From positions 65,669-129,668 of the forward strand of contig NW_004452122.1 in NCBI RefSeq assembly GCF_000321225.1: a stretch of DNA of 64,000 nt, given 5' to 3'. The position numbers and the translations under genes were made by a program. The DNA comes from Odobenus rosmarus divergens. Taxonomy: Eukaryota > Chordata > Mammalia > Carnivora > Odobenidae. Positions 11,501 through 22,124 of the stretch are shown one piece after another. Each line of letters begins with the position of its first letter. Position 1 is the first letter of the stretch. Below the pieces are notes generated by a model. That model made no database searches. It worked only from the letters and a program-made list of their open reading frames with translations, and had not been told where the DNA came from.

Positions 11501-11733
11501 CCTCATTATGAAATGAGCCCAATATGATTAATATTGAAAAAAATGTTCAGCTTCATTAATAACCCTTCTGTCTGGAAAACTCTACACTTATCTGTGCCTG
11601 CTCCCCGCCTTTCATCAGGCCTTTACTCAAAGATCACCATGCAGGGTAACCCCCCGAGCCAACACTTAGACACTTGCCTAATCTTTGCACATGGCTCTTC
11701 ACAATCTACTTCTGTAACTTGTTGACACTGTTG

Positions 11734-12573
11734 TTTTTTTTTTAACTTTTTTATTTTAGATTTAACAGAAAAGTTGCAAAAAATAGTACAGAGAGTTCCC
11801 ATACACCTAAAGCAAAATGTTAACATTTTATTTTATTTTATTTTATTTATTATTTATTTATTTTTATTATGTTCAGTTAGCCACTGTACAGTACATCATT
11901 AGTTTTTGATGTAGTGTTCAATGATTCATTAGTTGCATATAACACTTAGTGCTCATCACAACATGTGCCCTCCTTAATACCCATCCCCCAGCTACCCCAT
12001 CCCCCAACCCCCCTCCCCTCTGAAAACCTGTTTGTTTCCCAGAGTCCAAAGTCTCTCATGGTTCATCTCCCTCTCTGATTTCTCCCCCTTCAGTTTTCCG
12101 TTCCTTCCCCTATGGTCCCCCATGTTATTCCTTATGTTCCACATATGAGTGAAACTATATGATAATTGTCTTTCTCTGCTTGACTTATTTCACTTAGCAT
12201 AATCCCCTCCAGTTCCATCTATGTTGATGCAAATGCTGGGTATTCATCCTTTCTGGTGGCTGAGTAACATTCCATTGTATATATGGACCATATCTTCTTT
12301 ATCCAGTCATCTGTTGAAAAGCATCTTGGCTCCTTCCACAGTTTGGCTATTGTGAACATTGCTGTTATGAACATTGGGGTGAAGGTGCCCCTTCTTTTCA
12401 CTACATCTGTATCTTTGGGGTAAATACCCAATAGTGCAAATTCTGGGTCATAGGGTAGCTCTATTTTTAACATCTTGAGGAACCTCCCTACTGTTTTCCA
12501 GAGTGGTTGCACCAGCTTGCATTCCCACCAACAGTGTAAGAGTGTTCTCCTTTCTCCACATCCTCACCAACAT
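11734..12573 (-). mobile_element. 5'-truncated L1 with apparent 3' transduction
   Basis: In minus orientation this holds the last part of L1 ORF2 (about 12219-12512), the carnivoran L1 3' UTR and its AATAAAA-type tail (11826-11870). About 80 further bases follow (11745-11825) that read as an older L1 3' end with its own AATAAA, then a final A tract. One target duplication, TTGTTGACACTGTTG (11719-11733) against TTGTTGACATTGTTG (12574-12588), encloses both pieces, so they inserted together. The ORF2 remnant is a dead fragment of the endonuclease/reverse-transcriptase protein. Confidence 0.75.
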
Positions 12574-12766
12574 TTGTTGACATTGTTGATGGCTTATCTC
12601 GGCTTACTAAAACGTGAGCCCCATAAAGGTAAGGACTTTGATGCTCTTGCCAACTGGCATAGCCAGCACATCGAACAATTTCCACTCATATTAGATACTC
12701 AAAAAATGTTTTCTGAATAAATGAGTAGATGATCATTAAAAAGAGAAAATTCATGCCCATTTAAAT

Positions 12767-13003
12767 GAGCCCAGAGACAAACCATGTGAGACTCTTGACT
12801 CCAGGAAACAAACTGAGGGTTGCAGAAAGGGAGGTGGGTGGGGCGATGGGGTAACTGGGTGATGGGAATTAAAGAGGGAATGTGATATGATGAGCACTGA
12901 GTGTTATATTCAACTAATGAATCATTGAACATTATATAAAAAATTAATGATGTACTATACCTTGGCTACTTGAATTTAAATTAAAAAATAAATAAATAAA
13001 AAA
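12767..13003 (+). mobile_element. L1 3' UTR fragment (sense)
   Basis: It holds 'aaacaaactgagggttgcag', 'gatgagcactgagtgttatat' and 'aattaatgatgtactatacc' in order, then an (AAAT)n tail, the carnivoran L1 3' end. No ORF2 part remains. Confidence 0.8.
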
Positions 13004-13079
13004 TGATACCATATGAAACAACATCTGTATGGCTGAAATAAACACTCTTTCTAGAAAGCAACTGAACATTCTTCAAAAA

Positions 13080-13320
13080 TGTTCATCTCAGCATTTGTTA
13101 CTATAAAACTTGGAATTAATTTAAATATCTAATCATTGAGGAACAATTAAATAGATGTTGGTACTTTCACAGAGTTGGGAAATTTATTTATGAAAATTTT
13201 TGTTAATTTGGGGGAAATGCTTATGATATAAAGTTAAGGGAAAAGAGCAGAATGCAAAATCGTATATGTGATACAATCTTAACTGAGAAAAATGTACAAG
13301 AGTTAGGGAAAACCCCAACA
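13080..13320 (+). repeat. old L1M fragment (sense)
   Basis: The order 'ttggaattaatttaaatatctaatcattgaggaacaatt ... gatataaagttaagggaaaag' is that of diverged L1M ORF2-3' sequences. Confidence 0.45.
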
Positions 13321-14433
13321 TGTGTGGTGAGGTCACATATTATTTATATAAATTGTTTTTATCTCCATTATTTTTTCTGACATTTATACTTTTAGGGGCA
13401 TAGAAAGATATTATAATTGAAACCATCAAACAGTTTCTTAAGAACAGAAAGTTAACACATATTAAGATTGACTGACCATGTTGATTTATGTCAAATGTTA
13501 TGACAATATCTCTTGACCTTCACTTTTGCTCAATCCCTCAATCTACACCAGCCCTCCATTTTTTTCCTTCTTACTATAAAATTCATTCCTTAAACACATC
13601 TTTGATGCAAATTACTTCTATTTTCACATATGTGTCTTTTTCTGGATTGCTTGTATTGTGGTTTGCGTTGAAGCTCTTGGCAGGGAAATCTAGAACTCCT
13701 TTGTCAAAATTCAAAGATGACATTCTGGGTTAGGTATTTTGGGGAAATACAAAGATATATTAGAGCATGGTTCCTTGCCTCAATAAATTTTCAGTTGGGT
13801 AGCTCTAGTTCTCTGGTCTTTACCTTGGAGGAACTACTTTTATTAAACCACCAATGATATTCTTTGGCAAAAATCCAAAGGCCTCATCCCTTTTCTGAGC
13901 CTCTGGGCCTCTGAGCTTCTCTGCTTATGCTAACCAGCCCCTTCTCTGTGACATCCCACCTAGTCTGGTCTTCAGCAGCATTCTGCACCCTTAATCATAG
14001 CTTTCATAATCCTTCGGGCTCTAACTGAACTCCTTTCCTGCTTCTCAGAATCTCTAGGCCTCACAATGTTCTTGAATCAACCCCGATTATCTGACCAAAT
14101 ACTTCAAAGATGTTTATCTTCATGACACCAATTACTCTCATAACCTTGGGCCCAGTGGCCTATGCTGCCCTCTCCAACCAAAAAAATAAACCTCAAAGTT
14201 TGCCTCTCACCTCTACCATATCCCTATTTCCTAAAGATTCAAGTGCTCTGTCTTCAGCAGGAAAAGGCAGGTCTCTCTGCATCCAGGAATATTCTCTTCG
14301 CGGCCGTAATTCAACCATTGAACCACATCTTTCAACTTCCTCTTCCTGGACATCAGTCCTGTCTGTCCCATTCACCTTTAATAGGCTGTCCCTTTCTTTG
14401 CACAAGGCTATATCTCAGAATATGTGTACCATC
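13321..14433. other. intergenic, no gene seen
   Basis: No coding exon or clear repeat family recognised. Confidence 0.35.
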
Positions 14434-14442
14434 TATGGGCAT

Positions 14443-14644
14443 TTTTTTTTAAAGATTTTATTTATTTGAGAGAGAGGGAAAGAGAGGCCGAGACAGAGAG
14501 AGAGAGAGCACAAGCAGGGTGAGGGGCAGAGGGAGAGGCAGGCTCGCTGCTGAGCAGGGAGCATGACGCGGGGCTCGATCTGGGACTTCCAGGATCATGG
14601 CCTGAGCTGAAGGCAGACGCTTAACTGACTGAGCTACCCGGGTG
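14443..14644 (-). repeat. Can-SINE (antisense)
   Basis: T tract, 'aagattttatttatttgagagagag', GA-rich body and a CTGAGCTACCC head complement. The 9-base duplication TATGGGCAT lies at 14434-14442 and 14645-14653. Confidence 0.9.
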
Positions 14645-14656
14645 TATGGGCATGGT

Positions 14657-14896
14657 TTTTTAAGTCGATTTTTATTTATTTATTTTAAAAACCACTTTAT
14701 TGAGGTTTGATTGACATGTAAAAAGCTATACATATTTAATGTATATGACTTGAGTTTGGGGGCAGGTTTCACATCTGTGAAATCATCATCACGATCAAGG
14801 CTATAAATACATGCATCACCTCCCAAAGTTTCCTCCCATCCATTATTATTATTATTATTCTCATTATTATTAAAATTTTGTGGTAAGAACACTTAA
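14657..14896 (-). repeat. old L1M 3' part (antisense), left piece
   Basis: The 'ttattgaggtttgattgacatgtaaaaagctatacatatttaatgtata' type sequence is antisense L1M 3' UTR. It is interrupted by the SINE at 14897-15084 and resumes beyond it. An (ATT)n tract lies at 14841-14873. Confidence 0.65.
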
Positions 14897-15084
14897 CATA
14901 TGGGATGCCTGGGTGGCTCAGTCGGTTAAGCTTCTGTCTTAGGCTCAGGTCATGATCTCAGGGTGCTGGGATCCAGTTCCACATCGGGCTCCTTGCTCAG
15001 CAGGGAGCCTGCTTCTCTCTCTGCCTGCCACTTCCCCTTCTTATGCTTTCTCTCTCTCTTACTAATAAAGAAAATCTTAAAAAA
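14897..15084 (+). repeat. Can-SINE (sense)
   Basis: Head GGATGCCTGGGTGGCTCAG, CT-rich 3' part and an A-rich tail. The duplication AACACTTAA (14888-14896 and 15085-15093) shows that it split an older L1M. Confidence 0.9.
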
Positions 15085-15093
15085 AACACTTAA

Positions 15094-15478
15094 GATCATT
15101 CGTCCTCTTAGCAAAGTTTAAGTATGCAGTACGGTATTATTAGCTACAGGCACTATGCTGTATAGTGGGACTCGAGAACTTACTCATCCTGAATAACTGA
15201 AACTTTGTACCCTTTGACCACCACCTCCCTCTATCCCCCTCCTCCCAGCTCCTGGCGATTACCATTCTACTTGCTGCTTTTATCAGTTTGACTATTTTAG
15301 ATTCTAATTATTATTGAGATCATACAGTATTTGTCTTTCTGCATCTGGCTTATCTCACTTAGCCTAATATCCTCCAGACCCAACCATGCTGTCACAAATG
15401 GCAGAATTTCCTTCTTTTTTAAAGGCTGACTAATATTCCATTGTATGTATATACCATATTTTCTTTATTCATTCAATA
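15094..15478 (-). repeat. old L1M (antisense), right piece
   Basis: Continuation of the L1M interrupted by the SINE: 'attagctacaggcactatgctgtatagtggg', then the antisense ORF2 end 'taatattccattgtatgtatataccat'. Confidence 0.65.
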
Positions 15479-16440
15479 TAGGCATGTTTTTAATCTTTGA
15501 TTTGTGTATTTCTATTGTAATATCCTTCTTCACCCTAAAAGTTCTAAGGGCAAGAGTTGTGTTTTCTATGTCTTTGTTATTTTCCATAGGACTTAAAATA
15601 GCATTCTGTACAAAGTAAGCTACCTGACAGGAAAAATGAGAATTCGGGAAATTTTTCAAATAAAGGTTATTTTTTCAACCTGCTATTGAGACAAATAAGA
15701 TATTTGGGTTTGCACTATCTTAACTGTCCGTCTACATTGGCCAAATTCAGGTGCTTTTTCTCTGATACTTCATGTTATCCCTATAGAAACCTCAGAGATA
15801 CATTTTACTTGACTCTTAAGCTTTCCCTATGATAAACAATTCCTGCCAGAGTTTAAAATTAAGCATCTCTTTATCCAACTCTTCCTATTTTGTTTTTCAG
15901 AGAGCAGATCACCAGAAATGTTTTTTTGATGTTTCCTCAGTCTTAACTTGCTTTTCATGGCCTTGACACTTTTGATGGTGCTAGTCAGTTTGTAGAAGGT
16001 CTCAAAATTTGGATTTCTCTGATGTTTTCTTGTTACTGATTATATTGAGATGATGCATTTTTGGCAGGGATCCCATGGAAATGATGCTGCATCCTCCTCT
16101 GTGCATTCACATCAGGGGTATGCCAGCTGATAGATCTCCTTGGTGATGTTTCCTTAAGCACTTCATTAAGGTGGCTTCAGAGTTTCTCCACTGTCTTCTC
16201 TTTCTAACTGATCAATCTCTTTGGGGAAATTAGTTAAGACTGAAAACATCCTGTTTCTTCTCAGGCTTAGCCCAGTGATTTTTGTATCCATCAGAGAATC
16301 TTGCTTGCAATGATTATTATGATCACATTTGTCTATTGGTGATTTTGTATTTCCCTTATTCCTTCCATATTTATTAACTTAAATTCTTATGTAAGGAAGA
16401 GTTGCTCCTTCTCTGTCATTTACCTATATATCTACATCAC
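15479..16440. other. intergenic, no gene seen
   Basis: AT-rich; probably includes very diverged LINE sequence, but nothing I can assign. Confidence 0.3.
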
Positions 16441-16449
16441 TATAGACTC

Positions 16450-16689
16450 ATGAATATTTTTTTCTGTGGATTAGAATACATTACTTGTAATGTATGGATT
16501 AGAATCCATTATTTATTTGTGAGATTATCCCTTAATCTCAAATTATTCCAATTTTGGCCAATGGGAGCTCATTCAAATTGTCTCTTGTTCCTTCCCTTTC
16601 TTTTTCAAACACTTTCCTATTTTCTGGCCACACAAGTCTCAGGTTTATCTGGCATTTCCCCTGCTCCAAACCTGGAATCAACTACTTCT
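16450..16689 (-). repeat. old L1M 3' UTR (antisense), left piece
   Basis: 'ttggccaatgggagctcattcaaattg' and 'gctccaaacctggaatca' are of an old antisense L1M 3' UTR type. The element is split by the younger L1 that follows, and a second similar stretch occurs at 17555-17700. Confidence 0.5.
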
Positions 16690-17098
16690 TCTTTTCTTTA
16701 AATTTAATTCCAGTATAGTTAACATACAGTGTCATATTAGTTTCAGGAGTACAATATAGTGGTTCAACAATTCCAAACATCACCTGGTACTCATCACAAC
16801 AAGGGCACTCCTTAATCCCCCACACTTACTTAACTTTCCCTGACCTCCTTCCCTCTGGTTACCATCAGTTTGTTCTCTATAGTTGAGTCTGTTTGTTGCT
16901 TTCTCTCTCTCTCTTTTTTCCCCTTTGTTGGTTTGTTTTGTTTCTTAAATTCCACCTATGAGTGAAATCAATTAGTATTTGTCTTTCTCTGACTGACTTA
17001 TTTCACTTAGCATTATACTCTCTGGCTCCACCCATGTCTTTGCAAATGGCAAGATTTTATTCTTTTTTATGGCTGAATAATATTCCATTGTATATTGA
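16690..17098 (-). mobile_element. L1 fragment (antisense) inside old L1M
   Basis: It reads antisense from 'tagttaacatacagtgtcatattagtttc' to the ORF2-end signature 'atggctgaataatattccattgtatat'. AATCAACTACTTCT (16676-16689) against AATCAACCACTTCT (17099-17112) is its likely target duplication. Confidence 0.7.
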
Positions 17099-17700
17099 AA
17101 TCAACCACTTCTCCACAAAATCCATCTCTACATTTTTAAATCTCTGCTTCCCAATCATAGTTGCATTCCAGTCACCAACTTCTCATGGAGACTTTGGCCC
17201 CAGGGGAGTGGGGACCTTGCTTGTCTGGTCATGGCTATTTTCATACCACCCAAAGCTGCCCCTCACACAGTTTAGGAGCCCACTCCCATCTCCTTTGGGG
17301 ACTCCCCTTTACTCAGTAGAGAATTCTGGTGAGTGGCCATCAAAGAAATTGGTGGCTTTGAAGCAATTCCAGTTTTTGCCAGCCTGGGGAGCCTGAAACT
17401 AGGAACCAAATCTCTGTACTCATTTTTCTAAAAACAGTTTTTAATGCAACAGAATCTAGGAGAGTATAAGTCACTCTTAGACCTATGAGTCTAAGACTCA
17501 TGACTTAGTCATGAGTAATTGTAATTGCTACAATTTTTATATTAATAGAGACCCATGGACATTTATTTTATTCCATGGATTAGAATCCAATATTATGATT
17601 ATAATTATTTTTCTTCTCTCAGCTCTTCCTGCTTTTGCCATTGGGAGCTCCGTCAGGTTGACGTTTGTGCCCTTTTGGTATGTCCCCATTCTTTTTTGAG
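17099..17700 (-). repeat. old L1M (antisense), right piece
   Basis: Resumes the L1M of 16450-16689 and contains a further copy of the 'ccatggattagaatccaatatta...ccattgggagctc' motif at 17570-17650. Confidence 0.45.
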
Positions 17701-18095
17701 TGCTTCATCCTTTTCTGACTTCATAGGAGGAGATAAAGTGTTAAATGAGCAATTACAACAACACAGCACTACCATGCCTGAGGTGCTTTCATCTAATAGG
17801 ACTGACTATATGCTAAGCCTGTGGAATAAGGGATGGGCTAGGGGGCTGGAAATGGTAAGGACTGGTGCCTATTCCCATGTGCCATGCACAGGGGAGTGGA
17901 CAGGATGTGCACAGGAACTGAAAGAAGGACACAGGCTGAGTGCTAATGTGGCATGTGGCTAGAGGACAGCTAAGTGGGGCTAGATGCTGGTGTGGGAAGC
18001 CAAGTTAAGGAGCTCAGACATCATTTTAAGGGCATTTGAAGTTTCTAAGCATTTTAAACATGGAGATTTTTACAATTAAACTAGATTACATCTAG
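17701..18095. other. intergenic, no gene seen
   Basis: Unassigned sequence; the open frame at 17555-17962 is mostly old repeat and shows no domain. Confidence 0.35.
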
Positions 18096-18140
18096 GATAG
18101 TGTTTTGCACATAGGAAGTATTCAATAAAGGGTGACTACA
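18096..18140 (+). repeat. MIR-like 3' end
   Basis: 'gtgttttgcacataggaagtattcaataaaggg' matches the 3' terminal part of MIR-type SINEs and directly precedes the trinucleotide array. Confidence 0.45.
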
Positions 18141-18159
18141 GCTGCCATTCTGCCACCAT

Positions 18160-18925
18160 ATCTACTGATACTGTTGCTACCATAATTACTGTTGCTGCTG
18201 CTACTCCTAATACCACTACCACCACCACTGCTACTTCTATTGCTACTACCACTGCTACTTCTATTGCTATCACTTCTAGTGCTGCTATTTCTACAACTAC
18301 TACAACTATCCCTGCTACTACCACCGCCACTGCTACTTCGACTGCTACCAATTCTAGTGCTGCTATTTCTACTACAACAACTACTACAACTATCTCTGCT
18401 ACTACCACCACCACTGCTACTTCTATTGCTACCACTTCTACTGCTGCTATTTCTACTACAACAACTACTACTACAACTATCCCTGCCACTACCACCACCA
18501 CTGCTACTTCTACTGCTACCACTTCTAGTGCTACTATTTCTATTACAACAACTACAACTATCCCTGCTACTACCGCCACCACTGCTACTTCTACTGCTAC
18601 CACTTCTAGTGCTACTATTTCTACTACAACAACTACTACTACAACTATCCCTGCTACTACCACCACCACTGCTACTTCTACTGCCACCACTTCTAGTGCT
18701 ATTTCTACTACAGCAACAACAACCACAACTATCCCTGCTACTACCACCACCACTGCTACTTCTATGGCTACCACTTCTAGTGCTGCTATTTCTACAACTA
18801 CTACAATTATCCCTGCTACTACCACCACCACTGCTACTTCTGCTACTGCTACTGCTTTTACTGCTACTACTACTACCACTGCCATTGTTGCTACTGTTAC
18901 TGCTACTTCTGCTGCTGCTGCTATG
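18160..18925. repeat. trinucleotide minisatellite with ~84-bp higher-order period
   Basis: The array is built of ACT/GCT/ACC/ACA triplets and organised in larger units. The marker AACTATCCCTGCT (with variants) starts at 18304, 18388, 18475, 18556, 18643, 18727 and 18805, giving steps of 84, 87, 81, 87, 84 and 78 bases, all multiples of three. Because of triplet periodicity it is open on both strands: minus 18122-18928 reads Ser/Arg/Gly/Cys-rich, minus 18136-18885 Val/Ala-rich, plus 18192-18941 Leu/Pro-rich. No domain, splice or upstream gene supports coding, and it lies in the intergenic region. Confidence 0.9.
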
Positions 18926-18972
18926 CATATTACATTTATGACTTTATCCCCATCTGGAAAACTATTACCAAT

Positions 18973-19173
18973 TTTTTTAAGATATATTTTATTTATTTGA
19001 GAGAAAGAGAGGGAAACAAGTTGGGGGAGGAGCAGAGGAAGAGGGAAAGAATCCTCAAGCAGGCTCTTGCTGAATGCAGAGCCTGATGCAGGGCTTGATC
19101 CACAACCCTGAGATCATGACCTGAGCCAAAATTAAGCGTTGGATGCTTAACTGACTGAGCCCCCCAGGAGCCC
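18973..19173 (-). repeat. Can-SINE (antisense)
   Basis: 'aagatatattttatttatttgagag' after a T tract, GA-rich body, ending GACTGAGCCCCCCAGGAGCC. More diverged than its neighbours; the target duplication is not clear. Confidence 0.85.
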
Positions 19174-20062
19174 CCCAAAGTTTTGTTTTTAGTGAATTCT
19201 TTGCGAATCTGAAGGCCTCCATATTGGATAATAGCCACTCTATAACCCCCTCTGTTAATTTATAGGGAACTTGTTCAGACTCAATGGATGCAGTGTGTTA
19301 GAGTCTGGGAAGTTGGTCCAAGGTCCTTCCAGATTAGAAGGAGCTCCGGTCTTGAGAAAACTGGTCTAGACATGAAGTCAGGACTCCACCTGAATCTTTA
19401 TTACCTGCTTCCATGTCAGTCTTTGGTTCATGAAAAGTTGATTTCAATCCAAATACCTTGCTCCTTCAGTAAGCATGTGTTGAATATCTACCACGTGCCA
19501 AGTACTATTCTAGGGGCTGATATGCAGTAGGTATAGGGTAACTCCTGGCCCCCTCAGAGCTTACATTGTTAGTGAGCAGAGCATGAAAGGGGTCCCAAAA
19601 GAATATATTAGAATATCTGTTTCTATTTTTTTTAATGCTGAACTCATCCTTAGCTTAGTGACAATGGCCCCACTTTGGCCATCCAGGTGGCCACCATGCT
19701 CTGTGATTCACTCTGTGATACAGCGGGGTTGTAACAGGAGGTGGACCTGCCTGAGGCAGATGCTGGCAATGGTAACTTTTCCTGGTGATCTCAGTGCACT
19801 GCAGGGACCTCCCTAAGTGGTTTGGCAGGTAAAATCTTCTGGTGTTAAGTAGACAACCCCAGAAAGAACTATTTGCAAAAAAACTATGAACAAAAAGCAG
19901 TAGTAAAAAAGAGCAAGCAAATAGAAAATGGCAGAGCCTGTTTTCCCCTGAGTATAAGCTCTTTGTCAGCTGCCTTTCCAGATTAAAAACATTTGGTACT
20001 AATATGACAAGATCTGACAAGAAATCAACCCCCTACATTTAAGAGTCTCAAAATGGCTGTTT
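19174..20062. other. intergenic stretch
   Basis: The part 19465-19570 ('gtaagcatgtgttgaatatctaccacgtgcc...tctaggggctgatatgcag') is an ancient interspersed repeat fragment of unassigned family. Nothing else recognised. Confidence 0.4.
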
Positions 20063-20079
20063 AAAATATAGTTGTTGTA

Positions 20080-20713
20080 CAATTGCACTATTGGGTATTT
20101 ACCCCAAAGACACAGATGTAGTGAAAAGAAGGGCCATATGTACCCCAGTGTTCACAGCAGCAATGTCTGCAATAGCCAAACTGTGGAAGGAGCTGAGATG
20201 CCCTTCAACAGATGAATGGATAAAGAAGATGTGGTCCATATATACAATGGAATATTACTCAGCCATCAGAAAGGATGAATACCCAACTTTCACATCAACA
20301 TGGATGGAACTGGAGGAGATTATGCTAAGTGAAATAAATCAAGCAGAGAAAGTCAATTATCATATGGTTTCTCTTATTTGTGGAACATAAGGAATAGCAT
20401 GGAGGACATTAAGAGAAGGAAGGCAAGAACGAAGGGGGGGAAATCAGAGGGAGAGATGAACCATGAGAGACTATGGACTCCGGGAAACAAACTGAGGGTT
20501 TTGGGGGGGGGATGGGTTAGCCCCCTGCATATGGCCCTTCTGGGTTAGCCCAGTGATGGGTATTAAGGAGGGCACATATTGCATGGAGCACTGGGTGCTA
20601 TACGAAAACAATGAATCGTGGATCACCACATCAAAAACTAATGATGTACTGTATGGTGACAAACACAACATAATAAAATTAAATTAAATTAAAAAAAATA
20701 AAAACAAACAAAC
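20080..20713 (+). mobile_element. 5'-truncated L1 (sense)
   Basis: It begins inside ORF2 and stays open for 99 residues (20091-20390). Residue words such as DEWIKKMWSIYTMEYYSA and the MELEEIMLSEINQAEKVNYH segment are the C-terminal ORF2 signature. The carnivoran 3' UTR and an A-rich tail follow. The target duplication is AAAATATAGTTGTTGTA (20063-20079) against AAAATATAGTTGCTGTA (20714-20730). It cannot move, because ORF1 and most of ORF2 are absent. Confidence 0.9.
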
Positions 20714-20726
20714 AAAATATAGTTGC

Positions 20727-21045
20727 TGTAGAGTTAATGGCTGTATCCTCACAAAATGCATATGTTGAAACCCCAATGCCCAGTGTGATGGTAATAGGAG
20801 GTGGGGCCTTTAGGAGGTGATCAGGTCATAAGGGTGAAGCCTTCATATAAAAGAGACTCCAGCCCCTTCTATCATGTGAAGACATATTGAGCCAAGAAGA
20901 GGGTTTTTACCAGACATCAAATTTGCTGGTGCCTTGATCTTAGACTTCCCAAACTCCAGAAACATGAGAAATAAATGTTTATTGTTTAAGCCACCAAGTC
21001 TGTGGTAGTTGGTTACAGAAGCTCAAGGAAATGAATACAATGTAT
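20727..21045 (+). mobile_element. MaLR-type solo LTR (endogenous retrovirus relic)
   Basis: It contains in order 'aaaatgcatatgttgaaacccc', 'ggtaataggaggtggggcc', 'ggaggtgatcaggtcataag', 'catgtgaagaca', 'gccttgatcttagacttccc' and 'attgtttaagccaccaagtctgtggta', the pattern of MST/MLT1 long terminal repeats of the ERVL-MaLR group. The AATAAA at about 20971 is the LTR polyadenylation site. No internal retroviral genes are seen, so it is a solo LTR. Confidence 0.8.
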
Positions 21046-21923
21046 TTCCAGCCTCTGTCATTAACATTGAACTTCATACTAGATATATGTTTTACTTTAA
21101 GATATTAGCTAATGATTTCAACCCTATTCCAGGGGATGGGAAGTGTGAGCTTAAGTTTTTCCCCCTTGACAGAGATGCATTATGTAAAAGTTTGAAGTAC
21201 ACAGGCTTAGAGTCACCCCAATCCTACACTCATAGAATGTATGATTCATTTGATAACACTTATGCCAGGCAACACGTTGGAAGTTGGGGGTGCTGAGGTG
21301 AATAAGACACCAAACCAGCCTCAAGGTGCTCTCACACATGCACACACATGCACACACACTGCATAATACAGTGTGACAAGTGAAATGCCTGCAAGTTCCT
21401 GTAGGATGAAGTTCTGTGGGTGCAACAAAGGATGTAGTGGGGAAGCAGGGAGGGTTCAGGGGATGAGGAGCTAAGTCCTAGAGGAGAGGGGGCTCAGTGG
21501 CCTCCCTCTGAGACAGAAGCAGGCCACACTGAGGGGTCAATTCATCAAGGAAGCTCTAGGACGTACAGTATACTGCAGGGACAGCAAAATGTCCCAGGAA
21601 GGACAGCCGGCAGGCTATTGAGAAGGGCACATGTTTATGGCCACAAGAGTCTGTCAAATTGTGCCACACACATCCCATTGCCCATGGCCCATGGGCCACA
21701 TAGCTTCTCCCAGGGAGCTGAAGGACTGTAACAAATGCCCGATGAACCTCCCAGAAATTGCCTACAGACCTTGTGGTTTCCAAGTGAATCCCACTGTCCT
21801 GGGAAGGAGAATGCCACACATCTGCATGAACATACTGGCTTCATGGGGAGCCACCTAAATTGCAGTTTCTTTCACCCCAGTCCTACCTTCAGACCCTCCC
21901 CAGAGGCCACTACAACTGTGATT
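21046..21923. other. intergenic, no gene seen
   Basis: A (CA)-rich tract lies at 21331-21360. The rest resembles old unassigned repeat sequence, with no coding signal. Confidence 0.35.
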
Positions 21924-21938
21924 TGGGCCCCTCATTCT

Positions 21939-22109
21939 TTTTTTTTAAGATTTTATTTATTTATTCATAAGAGACAGAGAGAGAGAGGCAGAGGGAGAGG
22001 CAGGTTCCCTACTGAGCAGGGAGCCCGATGCAGGACTCGATCCCAGGACCCTGGGATCATGACCTGAGCCCAAGGCAGATGCTTAACCATCTGAGCCACC
22101 CAGGTGCCC
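21939..22109 (-). repeat. Can-SINE (antisense), perfect target duplication
   Basis: T tract, 'aagattttatttatttattcataagagacagag' and head complement GAGCCACCCAGGTGCCC. A perfect 15-base duplication TGGGCCCCTCATTCT lies at 21924-21938 and 22110-22124, suggesting a fairly young insertion. Confidence 0.95.
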
Positions 22110-22124
22110 TGGGCCCCTCATTCT

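Noticed and set aside
18122..18928. 268-residue Ser/Arg/Gly-rich open frame (minus) and 249-residue Leu/Pro-rich frame (plus)
   Set aside because: They are by-products of a trinucleotide array whose period is a multiple of three. All frames are low-complexity, there is no gene context, and several frames are open at once.
20091..20390. 99-residue open frame with clear protein similarity
   Set aside because: It is the C-terminal end of L1 ORF2 in a 5'-truncated copy, so it is listed as a mobile element and not as a gene.
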